A stretch of DNA of 64,000 nucleotides from Martinezella tropici (GTDB lineage Bacteria; Pseudomonadota; Alphaproteobacteria; Rhizobiales; Rhizobiaceae): NCBI RefSeq assembly GCF_003287875.1, contig NZ_QMKK01000046.1, positions 186,001-250,000 on the forward strand. Direction: 5' to 3'. The notes under the pieces are model-generated. The model saw nothing but the letters and a program-made list of their open reading frames with translations, searched no databases and was not told where the DNA came from. A program made the position numbers and the translations under genes. Of this stretch, positions 18,632 to 27,341 are shown piece by piece. Numbering within the stretch: the stretch's first letter is position 1; each line of letters opens with the position of its first letter.

Positions 18632-19329
18632 TCGATACCGAGCGCCGGTCGCGGGCGACGGAAGCATTCTTCGGCCGGCGCAAGGGCAAGGCCCTGCGCG
18701 GCCAGCAGGCTGAAAAGCTGGAAGCATTGCTGCCGCAGTACATCGTCGATCTTTCCGCCCCGGCGCCGCAGCCGCTGAATGATCTTTTCCCGGTGCCATC
18801 AGAGCGTCTGCGCTTGGAAATCGGCTTCGGCGGTGGTGAGCATCTGATCCACAGGGCGCTGGAGCAGCCGAAGACCGGCTTCATCGGCGTCGAACCCTTC
18901 GTCAATTCGATGCAGAAGCTGCTTGCGCGCGTCGACGAAGCCGGCGCGCACAATATCCGTGTCTACAATGACGACGCGACGCAGGTGCTGGATTGGTTGC
19001 CGGACGGCTGCCTGGATCAGATCGACCTGCTCTATCCGGATCCCTGGCCGAAGAAGAAGCACTGGAAGCGCCGCTTCGTCTCCCAGGTGAACCTTGCCCG
19101 CTTTCATCGCGTCCTGAAGCCAGGCGCCCTTTTCTGCTTCGCCTCCGACATCGATACCTATGTCAATTGGACGCTGCAGCATTGCCAGGCGCATGGCGGC
19201 TTCGAGTGGACCGCGCAGAATGCCGCCGACTGGCTGACGCCCTATGAGGGTTGGCCGAGCACGCGCTACGAGGCCAAGGCCAGGCGCGAAGGGCGCTCGT
19301 CGGCCTATCTGACCTTCAAGAGGGTCTGA
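18628..19329 (+). CDS. trmB: tRNA (guanine-N7)-methyltransferase
   Basis: 233-aa SAM-dependent enzyme forming m7G46. Visible motifs are LEIGFGGGEHL (SAM site, about residue 67), a central YNDDATQVLDWLP, and LYPDPWPKKKHWKRRFV, the TrmB signature. It overlaps metK by 4 bp, so a SAM-producing and a SAM-consuming enzyme are translationally coupled. Confidence 0.95.
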   Translation: MIDTERRSRATEAFFGRRKGKALRGQQAEKLEALLPQYIVDLSAPAPQPLNDLFPVPSERLRLEIGFGGGEHLIHRALEQPKTGFIGVEPFVNSMQKLLARVDEAGAHNIRVYNDDATQVLDWLPDGCLDQIDLLYPDPWPKKKHWKRRFVSQVNLARFHRVLKPGALFCFASDIDTYVNWTLQHCQAHGGFEWTAQNAADWLTPYEGWPSTRYEAKARREGRSSAYLTFKRV

Positions 19330-19386
19330 TTGCTCGTTTCCGGGGGCAGAAATTTGAGGTCTCGGTGATCGCATCACCCTCGTGAG

Positions 19387-19406
19387 GACCGCCTCTCGAG
19401 GCGGTC
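19387..19406. terminator. Hairpin between trmB and the DUF1150 gene
   Basis: GACCGCCT-CTCG-AGGCGGTC, an 8-bp perfect stem in the convergent spacer. A second perfect palindrome, AACGGTGAATTTCACCGTT, follows at 19458-19476. Neither has a T-tract, so Rho-independent termination is uncertain. Confidence 0.4.
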
Positions 19407-19491
19407 TGGATCATGCGCATGCGTCGCAGGATGGGCCGGTTCGATGCGGTCCTTGCGAACGGTGAATTTCACCGTTGGGCGACGCCTCAGG

Positions 19492-19749
19492 TCAGTGCAG
19501 GCTGACCGTCTTCAATTCGTCTTCGGCAGCACGGTAGAAGGTGCTGGAGCGATTGTCCGTCAAAAGGATCGGCGTGCCGTCGGCTCCGAAAAGTGCCCAG
19601 AGATCGACATCAGGATCGATATCAGGCGCTTCCGGGAAGCAGCGGGATACTTCGGACCAGTCCATTTTTCTGATGTAGGCGACCTCGCCGGTGCCGATAT
19701 CGGCAAGTTCGGTTTGGGTCAGGCGGGCGGTGGCTTCTTTCAACAACAT
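19492..19749 (-). CDS. DUF1150-family protein
   Basis: 85-aa alphaproteobacterial protein of unknown function. It starts MLLKEATARLTQTELADIGT, and its second half reads DLWALFGADGTPILLTDN, the typical DUF1150 pattern. GGAGG lies 6 bp upstream of the chosen ATG. It follows the small heat-shock gene on the same strand with about 160 bp between, an association found often in rhizobia, so a heat-shock-linked role is inferred. Confidence 0.82.
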   Translation of the reverse strand: MLLKEATARLTQTELADIGTGEVAYIRKMDWSEVSRCFPEAPDIDPDVDLWALFGADGTPILLTDNRSSTFYRAAEDELKTVSLH

Positions 19750-19906
19750 GCTCGTACCTCCAGTATGAGGGACCAACGGCTCCAAAGCGCAATGCCGAAA
19801 GCTGCAAGCGGCTTTCAGACGGCATCATGCTCCAGCTATTTGATTCCAGACCGGATTCAGATTTCAGGCCGATTCGGTCTGAGATCATCCGGCCTGGGCC
19901 GTTGTC

Positions 19907-20338
19907 CTACTGTGAGACCGAAATGTTAATTTTCTTTACTATGCGGTCCGGTTCCGGCCGGATGAGGTCGACAGAGAGCAGGCCGTTCTTCAGCGTGGCA
20001 CCGAGCACCTGCATGCCGTCCGCAAGCACGAAAACGCGCTGGAACTGCCGGGCGGCGATACCACGATAGAGATAGTCGCGCTCACCCTGTTCGATCTGGC
20101 GGCCGCGGATCAGCAGCTGGTTTTCCTCCGTCGTGACATCGAGCTCATCTTCGGAAAAGCCGGCGACAGCCAGCGTGATGCGCAATCGCTCCGGCTCGCC
20201 AGACAGGCGGTCCGCACGCATGCGTTCGATATTGTAGGGGGGATATCCGTCACTGACCTTGGAAATCCGCTCCAGCGTCTTTTCCATAGTATCGAAGCCC
20301 AGAAGCAGCGGGCTGGCAAAGGGAGTCGTCCGGCTCAT
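19907..20338 (-). CDS. Small heat-shock protein, Hsp20/IbpA family
   Basis: 143-aa holdase chaperone with the alpha-crystallin domain at about residues 35-125. DGYPPYNIERMR opens it, followed by ITLAVAGFSEDELDVTTEENQLLIRG; the motif GIAARQFQRVFVLADGMQV and a GLLSVDLIR strand close it. ATG 20338 (MSRTTPF) is preferred over TTG 20362 because AAGGA precedes it by about 10 bp and is part of the predicted thermometer hairpin. The gene has an RpoH-type promoter and a ROSE-like leader. Confidence 0.93.
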   Translation of the reverse strand: MSRTTPFASPLLLGFDTMEKTLERISKVSDGYPPYNIERMRADRLSGEPERLRITLAVAGFSEDELDVTTEENQLLIRGRQIEQGERDYLYRGIAARQFQRVFVLADGMQVLGATLKNGLLSVDLIRPEPDRIVKKINISVSQ

Positions 20339-20395
20339 TGTCTCAAAGTCCTTGGGTGTCAAGCGACCGTTCCGGACCTGATCTTCAGCACCCGG
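20339..20395 (-). ncRNA. ROSE-like RNA thermometer in the hsp20 leader
   Basis: In the leader, GTCGCTTG (20367-20360 on the minus strand) can pair with CAAGGAC (20354-20348), which contains the AAGGA ribosome binding site. The stem is GUC(G)CUUG / CAAGGAC with one bulged G. A UYGCU element with this bulged G opposite the ribosome binding site is the hallmark of ROSE thermometers that control rhizobial small heat-shock genes. An upstream CCGG...CCGG pair may form a second hairpin. Confidence 0.75.
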
Positions 20396-20402
20396 TTGTC
20401 TC

Positions 20403-20433
20403 TAATATGGGAGTACGCGCTTGTGAGTGCAAG
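20403..20433 (-). promoter_or_regulatory. RpoH (sigma32)-type promoter of hsp20
   Basis: On the minus strand, CTTGC (20433-20429), 17 bp, then CCCATATTA (20411-20403). This matches the alphaproteobacterial RpoH pattern CTTG-N16/17-CCATAT closely. It places the start of transcription near 20396, so the ROSE-like hairpin would be in the mRNA. Confidence 0.78.
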
Positions 20434-20568
20434 CCATCGTGCTTTCGCATTTGCGAGAGGGAAATCCGCCGTGACGATTCGTTCGCCACACAGCTGTCCA
20501 GCGCTTGACAAAGCCTGACCGGACCCGCGACAAAGCCTGTCGATCTTTACCGGAGGAAAGCCACAGAT

Positions 20569-21513
20569 ATGACCGAACCTAGAAAAATCATCATCGATAC
20601 CGACCCCGGTCAGGACGATGCCGCGGCGATCTTCCTCGCCTTCGGCAGCCGTGAGGAGATCGACGTGCTTGGCATCACCACGGTCGCCGGCAACGTGCCG
20701 CTGCGGCTGACGAGCCGTAATGCCCGCATCGTCTGCGAACTCTGCAATCGACGCGACGTCAAGGTTTTCGCCGGCGCCGACGCGCCGCTCAAGCGCAAGC
20801 TGGTCACGGCCGAGCATGTACACGGCAAGACCGGTCTTGACGGCCCGGAGCTATCAGAACCGACCATGGAGCTGCAGGCCGGTCACGCCGTCGATTTCAT
20901 CATCGACACGCTGCGCAGGGAGCCGGAAGGGGCAGTTACCCTCTGCACGCTTGGACCGCTGACCAATATCGCGATGGCCTTCCAGAAAGCGCCCGACATC
21001 GTCGGGCGCGTGCGCGAACTTGTCATGATGGGCGGCGGCTTCTTCGAGGGTGGCAACATCACGCCGGCAGCCGAATTCAATATCTATGTCGACCCAGAGG
21101 CCGCGGACGTCGTATTCCGCTCCGGCGTGCCCATTGTCATGATGCCGCTCGATGTCACGCATAAGCTGCTGACCCGCAAGGATCGGGTCGCGCGTATCGC
21201 TGCCGTGGGCACTCCGCCGGCCAAGGCCATGGTCGAGATGCTGGAATTCTTCGAGCGCTTCGACATCGAGAAATACGGCTCGGACGGTGGCCCGCTGCAC
21301 GACCCGACCGTTATCGCTTACCTCTTGAAACCCGAGCTGTTCAAGGGGCGAGAGTGCAATGTCGAGATCGAGGTTACGTCGGAGCTGACGGTGGGCATGA
21401 CCGTTGTCGATTGGTGGCATGTCACCGATCGTAAGCACAATGCCAAGGTCATGCGCGATGTCGATGCGGATGGCTTCTTCGCGCTTTTGACGGAACGGTT
21501 CGCTCGCATCTGA
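20569..21513 (+). CDS. Inosine-uridine-preferring nucleoside hydrolase family protein
   Basis: 314-aa nucleoside N-ribohydrolase, Ca2+-dependent. The N-terminal IIIDTDPGQDDAAAIFLAF holds the Asp cluster that binds Ca2+ and ribose. ITTVAGNVPL and MMGGGFFEGGNITPAAEFNIYVDPEAA are family motifs, and the active-site His is in GPLHDPTVIAYLL. It would release ribose from purine or pyrimidine nucleosides; the nearby, separately transcribed ribokinase gene could use that ribose. A strong terminator follows. Confidence 0.93.
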   Translation: MTEPRKIIIDTDPGQDDAAAIFLAFGSREEIDVLGITTVAGNVPLRLTSRNARIVCELCNRRDVKVFAGADAPLKRKLVTAEHVHGKTGLDGPELSEPTMELQAGHAVDFIIDTLRREPEGAVTLCTLGPLTNIAMAFQKAPDIVGRVRELVMMGGGFFEGGNITPAAEFNIYVDPEAADVVFRSGVPIVMMPLDVTHKLLTRKDRVARIAAVGTPPAKAMVEMLEFFERFDIEKYGSDGGPLHDPTVIAYLLKPELFKGRECNVEIEVTSELTVGMTVVDWWHVTDRKHNAKVMRDVDADGFFALLTERFARI

Positions 21514-21528
21514 AAGGGGCAACAAAAA

Positions 21529-21556
21529 GCCGCCGGATCGCTCCGGCGGCTTTTTT
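21529..21556. terminator. Bidirectional intrinsic terminator
   Basis: GCCGCCGGA-TCGC-TCCGGCGGC with TTTTTT on the right and AAAAA on the left. It serves the nucleoside hydrolase gene from the left and probably mcp from the right. Confidence 0.92.
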
Positions 21557-21576
21557 ATTCATCAAACTGAGCCGGC

Positions 21577-23922
21577 TTAGAATTCTTCCCAATCGTCCTG
21601 GGCCAGCGCATTGGCGCCCTGGGTCTGAGGAATGGGCTTGCGCATCGGTGCGGCTGCGGGCGCCGTCGCCTTGCGTGGGGAGACAGGCGCCCTCATCTGC
21701 CGGGCGGTGGCCCGCAAAGCGCCGGCATTGTCCTGCGCGGCGCCTGCGGTGCGGAAGCGCGCGACAAGGGCCTTCAGCGTCTGGGCTTCCTCGGCAAGCG
21801 CCACGCTGGAGGCCGTGGTTTCCTCGACCATCGCGGCGTTCTGCTGGGTCACCTGATCCATCTGGTTCATGGCGGAGTTGATTTCCTTCAGCCCGATGGC
21901 CTGCTCGCTCGCGGAGGCGGAGATCTGCCGGATCAGCCCGTTGATCTCCATCACCTGCTGGGCGATCTTGTGCAGGGCATCGCCCGTGCGGCCGACCAGA
22001 TCCACGCCTTCCTTGACCTGACCCGCAGAAGCATTGATCAGGGTTTTGATTTCCTTGGCGGCATTGGCCGAGCGCTGGGCGAGCTCTCGAACTTCCTGTG
22101 CTACCACCGCAAACCCTTTGCCGGCCTCACCCGCACGGGCAGCTTCGACGCCGGCGTTGAGCGCCAGCAGGTTGGTCTGGAAGGCGATCTCGTCGATCAC
22201 GCCGATGATGCGCGACACTTCCTGCGACGATTGCTCGATGCCATGCATGGAGGAAATGGCACGCTCGACGATCTCGCCGGAATGCTCGGCATCCTGGGAC
22301 GCGGCATTGACGCTGCTTGCGGCGATGCGGGCGTTTTCGGCGCTCGAATTGACCTGCGCAGTGAGCTGGTTGAGGGCCGCCGCCGTCTCTTCGAGGCTTG
22401 CCGCCTGCTGCTCCGTGCGGCGGGCGAGATCCGAGGCGCTGTTGCTGATTTCGCCGGTGCCGCCGCCAATGTTGCCGACGCTGACATTGACGGTATGAAC
22501 GGTTTCTTCGAGGCTGGCTAGCGCGGCATTGAAGTCCTGCTTGAGCTGGGCGTATTCGCCCGGGAACTCGTCGGTGATCCGCTGGCTGAGATTGCCTTTC
22601 GAGAGTTCGGCCAGGCTTTGCCCCAGAATGCTCACGATCTGGCGCTGCAGCGCGACGCTCTCGCCGCGCTCGGCTTCCGAACGGCGGCGCTCGCCCTCGG
22701 CCGCCAGGCGCTGATCGTTGGCCTCGCCTTCGAGGCGCTTGGTATCGGCCAGCTTGAAACGGAAGCCTTCCAACGCCTTGGCGACGGAACCGACTTCGTC
22801 GGCGCGCACCTGACCGGCAACCGGCTCGGCGTAGTTGCCGGCGCTGAGGCGATTGACGCTGGCGACGAGACCGGCGAGCGGCGTCTGCACGAAGCCGCGC
22901 ACGGCGGCATAGAGAGCCAGCATGACGGCGGCGAGCACCAGAATGCCGGCGACGATCATCATATAGGTCTGGTCACGCACCGGCGCTGCGATCGCGCTGT
23001 GCGGCACGTCGATCAGAACGACCCAGGTCGCGTTGAGGCCCGGAACGGCGAAGGGGTAGACGACGCGATCGAATTCTTCGCCGCCGTTTTCCGAAAGGTT
23101 TCTGAGGACGTTTGCGGAAGAGGAGGTCAGCGCAGTCTTGATGACGTCAGCGCCCGAGCCGTTATAATCTTTCATCAGCAGGTCGGGTGCCGGCGCGACA
23201 AGCCACTTGTTATCCTGGGAAACCAGCAGAACACGGCCGGTGCCGAAAGGCTGAAGTTTCTGCAGCTTGGAGGAAAGCGAGGCAAGAGAGATGTCGACAC
23301 CGGCAACGCCGATCAGCTTGCCGCCTGACATGACCGGATAGGCGATCGAGCTCATGGTCGTGGGAACGTCGGTGCCCTGAGCGAGATAGGGCGGGGTGAT
23401 GGCACCCTTGCCGCTGTCGGCGGCGAGCTTCCACCAGGCAGCGGTGTAGTCGTTGTCGAAGGTAGAGAACTGGATGCCGCCGTCCTTGGTTTTGGACCAA
23501 TAGGGTGTGAAGGCGCCCTTGTCGTTGACGCCTTCATCCTTGTTGTTGGCGAGCTCGGTCGTCTTGCCGTCCAGCGCGCCGAGCTGTTCGCAGAACCAGC
23601 TGCCGAAGGCAAAGGCGTTCTGTTCGACATTTGCCTTGAGGATGTTGATCATGCCCTTTCGGTCGAAGGTATGGCCTTCGTGGCCGCGGCCGATGATGGC
23701 GGCCATGGAGCGGGCGGCACTGGCCATTTCGCCGACATTGGCGGCGATTTCATGGGAGATGGATTTGGCTTCGGTATTTGCCTGATCCATCGTCAGCGCC
23801 TCGACACGATTGCGAGTCTGGGAAATCAGTAGAAAGTTGGAAACCAGCAATACGAGCGCAATCGCCAGCCCGGTGACCAAGATCAGCTTGGCCGCAAGCG
23901 ACTTCATACGAAAGATGAACAT
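21577..23922 (-). CDS. Methyl-accepting chemotaxis protein with dCache sensor
   Basis: Chemoreceptor of about 781 aa. The first membrane segment is at residues 9-33, a large periplasmic double-Cache sensor (about 34-310) carries VMSGGKLIGVAGVDISL, and a second membrane segment lies at 311-334. A HAMP domain and a cytoplasmic signalling coil follow, with the hairpin tip EIAFQTNLLALNAGVEAARA near residues 574-604. It ends DDWEEF, which fits the CheR/CheB-tethering pentapeptide pattern. The ligand is unknown; dCache domains of this kind bind amino acids or organic acids. ATG 23922 is chosen for its GAGG at 5 bp. Confidence 0.92.
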   Translation of the reverse strand: MFIFRMKSLAAKLILVTGLAIALVLLVSNFLLISQTRNRVEALTMDQANTEAKSISHEIAANVGEMASAARSMAAIIGRGHEGHTFDRKGMINILKANVEQNAFAFGSWFCEQLGALDGKTTELANNKDEGVNDKGAFTPYWSKTKDGGIQFSTFDNDYTAAWWKLAADSGKGAITPPYLAQGTDVPTTMSSIAYPVMSGGKLIGVAGVDISLASLSSKLQKLQPFGTGRVLLVSQDNKWLVAPAPDLLMKDYNGSGADVIKTALTSSSANVLRNLSENGGEEFDRVVYPFAVPGLNATWVVLIDVPHSAIAAPVRDQTYMMIVAGILVLAAVMLALYAAVRGFVQTPLAGLVASVNRLSAGNYAEPVAGQVRADEVGSVAKALEGFRFKLADTKRLEGEANDQRLAAEGERRRSEAERGESVALQRQIVSILGQSLAELSKGNLSQRITDEFPGEYAQLKQDFNAALASLEETVHTVNVSVGNIGGGTGEISNSASDLARRTEQQAASLEETAAALNQLTAQVNSSAENARIAASSVNAASQDAEHSGEIVERAISSMHGIEQSSQEVSRIIGVIDEIAFQTNLLALNAGVEAARAGEAGKGFAVVAQEVRELAQRSANAAKEIKTLINASAGQVKEGVDLVGRTGDALHKIAQQVMEINGLIRQISASASEQAIGLKEINSAMNQMDQVTQQNAAMVEETTASSVALAEEAQTLKALVARFRTAGAAQDNAGALRATARQMRAPVSPRKATAPAAAPMRKPIPQTQGANALAQDDWEEF

Positions 23923-24063
23923 CATTTCCTCGAAAAAACGATGCGTCGGATACACATTATCCAGATGCAAGGTCGGCGCAGGATGGCCCCGTCATGGGGC
24001 CGCCGTTAAAATTCCTGCCGCAGCCGGAAGGCCATACACGCCAGGCCAGAGGAGAATGATATG

Positions 24064-24093
24064 GAAGCGCAAAAATTTAATTAATTGCGCTTC
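24064..24093 (-). terminator. Hairpin downstream of rbsK
   Basis: GAAGCGCAA and TTGCGCTTC form a perfect 9-bp stem around an AT-only 12-nt loop, 23-52 bp past the ribokinase stop. It lacks a proper T-tract; it may terminate rbsK or be part of the mcp upstream region. Confidence 0.45.
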
Positions 24094-24115
24094 GCGAGAG
24101 TTGTAAAATTTAGGC

Positions 24116-25015
24116 CTAAAGCTTTTCGGCGACTTCGCTGGCAATCGGGATGGAGGGCTGCGCGCCAGGCTTCAGGCAGGCCAGCGAACCGGCGACGGCA
24201 GCGCGGCGCAGGCTGGCATGAAAATCCAGGCCCTGATCGAGGCTTGCGGCAAAATAGCCGCAGAAGGTATCGCCGGCGCCGACCGTATCGACCGGCTCGA
24301 TGACGAGGCCCTTGGCACGCGAAAGCTCGCCGTCACGGATGGCGATGACGCCGTCGCCGCCAAGCGTGACGATCAGCGTCTGGCCGGTTTCGCCATGCAG
24401 GCGGACGAGAGCAGCCTCGCGCTCGGCTGCCGACATGTTGTCCTGGCCGGCCAGTCTTTCGAATTCCGTCTCGTTGGCGATGACGATATCGGCAAGCCGG
24501 CCGAGGCGCGCCGCCTCCGGGATCAGGGGCGCGAGGTTGAGCACGGTGCGCACGCCCTTCGCCTTTGCCGCATTCAGCGCCATCTCGACGGCAGCGACAG
24601 GGATTTCGAGCTGAAGCATCAGCGTATCGCCGGGGTTCAGCGCCGCCACGGCAGCTGTTGCGTGTTCGGCCGTATTCGTGCCGTTGGCACCGGGAACGAC
24701 TGCGATCATGTTCTCGCCGTCGCCTCCCACCAGAATGAGAGCCGTGCCGGTCGGCTCGGACACGCGCCTGACGGTGGAAAGATCGGCGCCGGCCGCATCG
24801 AGCAAGGCAAGCGCAGGCTCCGCAAAGCCGTCATTGCCGACTGCCCCGGTCATGCGCACGGTTGCCCCGGCGCGGCGCGCGGCGAGCGCCTGGTTGGCAC
24901 CCTTGCCGCCGGCGGCGGTGGAAAAGCCGTTGCCGGCGACTGTTTCGCCCGGCTTCGGCAAACGATCCGTGGTGGCGATGAGGTCCATATTGATGGAACC
25001 GAAAATAGTGATCAT
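24116..25015 (-). CDS. rbsK: Ribokinase (PfkB family)
   Basis: 299-aa sugar kinase phosphorylating D-ribose at O5. MITIFGSINMDLIATTDRLPKPGET, then GGKGANQALAARRAG (substrate site) and DTVGAGDTFCGYFAASL (catalytic Asp and anion hole) are the two PfkB signatures and match ribokinases best. The ATG at 25015 has AGGA 7 bp upstream. No ribose transporter is adjacent, so ribose from nucleosides is a plausible source. rmuC lies about 100 bp upstream on the same strand; the spacer carries a CGCATGATCC / GGATCATGCG inverted repeat (25043-25089). Confidence 0.93.
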   Translation of the reverse strand: MITIFGSINMDLIATTDRLPKPGETVAGNGFSTAAGGKGANQALAARRAGATVRMTGAVGNDGFAEPALALLDAAGADLSTVRRVSEPTGTALILVGGDGENMIAVVPGANGTNTAEHATAAVAALNPGDTLMLQLEIPVAAVEMALNAAKAKGVRTVLNLAPLIPEAARLGRLADIVIANETEFERLAGQDNMSAAEREAALVRLHGETGQTLIVTLGGDGVIAIRDGELSRAKGLVIEPVDTVGAGDTFCGYFAASLDQGLDFHASLRRAAVAGSLACLKPGAQPSIPIASEVAEKL

Positions 25016-25118
25016 GCGGTGTCCTGCCCTGGGTGTTGATCCCGCATGATCCTGCCCGAAGGCCGCCTTATGTCTTTGTGGATCATGCGTCGATTGGGCG
25101 CGACACTGCCCGAAGCGA

Positions 25119-26297
25119 TCAGTCCTCGTCAACTACCCTGAGCTTGAGTTGGTTGGTGCGGTTGTCGACAGGCTTGGGCCTGTCCTCCGTGCGCGCCTTC
25201 ATCGGCTCTTTGGCGGTCTCGAATTCCAGCGCCTCTATGCGCTCGCCGCGCCTCGCCAGCTTGTCGGCCGAGGTCACGATCATGTCGACATCCTTCTGCG
25301 CCATGGCGAAGTGGCCCTGCAGCTTGCGCACGCGTTCATCCAGGCGTGAAAGATCGTCCATCAGATGCGCCACTTCGCTCTGGATGACATGAGCCTGCTC
25401 GCGCATGCGCTGATCCTTCAGGACAGCCTGGATGACCTGGATCGACAGCATCAGCAGCGAAGGTGAGACGATGACGATGCGGGCGCGCTGAGCCTTCTGC
25501 ACGATCGTCTCGAAATTCTCGTGGATCTCGGCGAAGATCGACTCGGACGGCACGAAGAGAAAGGCAGTATCCTGTGTTTCCCCAGGGATCAGATATTTCT
25601 CCGAAATGTCGCGAATATGCAATTCCAGATCCCGGCGGAACTGCTGTGCGGCGATCTTGCCATGTTCGGGACTGCCGGCGCTGCGGATGGCGTTCCAGGC
25701 CTCCAAAGGAAACTTTGCATCGATGACAAGCGGTGGCGAGCCGTTGGGCATGCGAACGGTGCAGTCCGGCCGCGAGCCGTTCGAAAGCGTCGCCTGGAAT
25801 GTATAGGCACCCATCGGCAGGCCGTCGGCAATAATAGTCTCCATGCGCGCTTGACCGAAAGCGCCACGCGTCTGCTTGTTGGAGAGAATGGCCTGCAGGC
25901 CGACGACATCCTTTGCGAGCGTCTGGATATTGGTCTGCGCCGCATCGATGACGGCAAGCCTCTCCTGCAGGCGGCGCAGGTTCTCATGCGTCGAGCGCGT
26001 CTGCTCACCGATCGTCGCCGTCACCCGCTGCGACATGCCGTCGAGACGCTGACCGATGGCCTGATTGAGCTCGGCCTGCCTGGAGCCGAAGACTTCGGCC
26101 ATGGTGGCAAGCCGCCCCTGCATCTCCGCCTGCGACCGCAGCAGCGCCGCCATCGTGTGCTCGGTATCGAGCTCATCGTCCTCCGCCCTTGCCTTGCCGC
26201 GGACGAAAAGGACGATGACTGCGATCGCAAGCAGGATGACGAGGCCGGTCAGGACCTGGACCGTGGAAATGGCTTGACCGAAGATGATGAAGGACAT
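25119..26297 (-). CDS. rmuC: DNA recombination protein RmuC
   Basis: 392-aa protein with an N-terminal membrane anchor (residues about 10-32), a long coiled coil (about 45-135) and a C-terminal nuclease-like RmuC domain containing RPDCTVRMPNGSPPLVIDAKFPLEAW. RmuC limits inversions and rearrangements at short inverted repeats in E. coli. The order next to def on the opposite strand is common in rhizobia. Confidence 0.93.
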   Translation of the reverse strand: MSFIIFGQAISTVQVLTGLVILLAIAVIVLFVRGKARAEDDELDTEHTMAALLRSQAEMQGRLATMAEVFGSRQAELNQAIGQRLDGMSQRVTATIGEQTRSTHENLRRLQERLAVIDAAQTNIQTLAKDVVGLQAILSNKQTRGAFGQARMETIIADGLPMGAYTFQATLSNGSRPDCTVRMPNGSPPLVIDAKFPLEAWNAIRSAGSPEHGKIAAQQFRRDLELHIRDISEKYLIPGETQDTAFLFVPSESIFAEIHENFETIVQKAQRARIVIVSPSLLMLSIQVIQAVLKDQRMREQAHVIQSEVAHLMDDLSRLDERVRKLQGHFAMAQKDVDMIVTSADKLARRGERIEALEFETAKEPMKARTEDRPKPVDNRTNQLKLRVVDED

Positions 26298-26483
26298 GAA
26301 ACCTGGGGCGCTGATGGAGTTCTTTGCGCAAGCATAGCAAAATTGTTGTGAATATCCAGATCAAACCGTGAACAAAATTTCGAGGCCACCCGCTGCCGTT
26401 CGGATTGCTGCCGTTGAAAAAACACCGCCTCACCGCCATCTTGGCGATTCCATCGCACAACAAGATGCGTTATGGGAAACGTC

Positions 26484-26999
26484 ATGACGATCAAGCCACT
26501 CATCATTTTGCCCGACCCGCTGCTCCGCCAGGCTTCCAAACCCATCGAGCAGATCGATACCGAAATTCAGCGCCTCGCCGACGACATGCTGGAAACCATG
26601 TATGACGCGCCGGGCATCGGCCTTGCCGCGATCCAGATCGGCGTTCCCCGCCGCATGCTGGTCATCGACGTTGCGCGCGAAGGCGAAGAGAAGAAGCCGC
26701 TGGTGTTCATCAATCCAGAGATCGTCGCGTCTTCGGATGAGCGCTCGGTCTATGAAGAGGGCTGCCTCTCCATTCCGGATTACTATGCGGAAGTGGAACG
26801 TCCCGCGCGCGTCACCGTCAAGCATCTCGACCGCGACGGCAAGGAGCTGGTCACGGAAGCCGAGGGCCTGCTTGCAACCTGCGTGCAGCACGAGATCGAC
26901 CACCTGAACGGCGTCCTCTTCATCGACCATATCTCGCGCCTGAAGCGGGAGATGGTGATCAAGAAGTTCACCAAGGCTGCCAAGTCGAAGGCTCTATAA
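26484..26999 (+). CDS. def: Peptide deformylase
   Basis: 171-aa iron/zinc hydrolase that removes the formyl group from nascent proteins. All three motifs are present: GIGLAAIQIG (motif I), EGCLSIP with the metal-binding Cys (motif II) and QHEIDHLNG with the HExxH-like site (motif III). ATG 26484 (MTIKPLIILPDP) is the conserved start; ATG 26472 would add four residues. Confidence 0.97.
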   Translation: MTIKPLIILPDPLLRQASKPIEQIDTEIQRLADDMLETMYDAPGIGLAAIQIGVPRRMLVIDVAREGEEKKPLVFINPEIVASSDERSVYEEGCLSIPDYYAEVERPARVTVKHLDRDGKELVTEAEGLLATCVQHEIDHLNGVLFIDHISRLKREMVIKKFTKAAKSKAL

Positions 27000-27034
27000 T
27001 TCCCGGCCATTGAAAGATCGGCCTGAGACGCCTA

Positions 27035-27051
27035 TGATATCATTGATATCA
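27035..27051. promoter_or_regulatory. Palindromic operator of the toxin-antitoxin pair
   Basis: TGATATCATTGATATCA is a perfect dyad (8-bp arms, 1-bp centre) ending 14 bp before the antitoxin start. Autoregulatory operators of FitAB/VapBC modules sit in this position. It probably overlaps the promoter. Confidence 0.7.
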
Positions 27052-27065
27052 AAATGGAGGCGCGA

Positions 27066-27326
27066 ATGAGTGATCTGTTGTTGCGCGGCATCGACGACAG
27101 CTTGAAGAAGCAGTTGCAGGCCAATGCCAGCAGGCATGGCCGCAGCCTCTCGGATGAGGCAATCTCCCTGTTACGTCAGTCGCTCGGGCGCGAGCGGGAT
27201 GGAAGCAAGTCGGCGGGGCAGCGATTGAGAGCCGTTCTCGGCGTAGAAAAACTTAGCGAAGAAGAAATCGAGGCGATCAACGCGTTTCGAAATGCGCCGG
27301 ATCGCGAGCCGCCCCATTTCGAATAG
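27066..27326 (+). CDS. FitA/VapB-like ribbon-helix-helix antitoxin
   Basis: 86-aa protein with an N-terminal RHH domain (MSDLLLRGIDDSLKKQLQAN, then GRSLSDEAISLL) for DNA binding and a flexible acidic C-terminus (FRNAPDREPPHFE) of the kind that wraps around a PIN toxin. ATG 27066 is chosen because GGAGG lies at 27057-27061, inside a longer in-frame reading from 27054. The toxin gene starts 15 bp after its stop. Confidence 0.87.
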   Translation: MSDLLLRGIDDSLKKQLQANASRHGRSLSDEAISLLRQSLGRERDGSKSAGQRLRAVLGVEKLSEEEIEAINAFRNAPDREPPHFE

Positions 27327-27341
27327 CCCTGTGGCCTGCGC

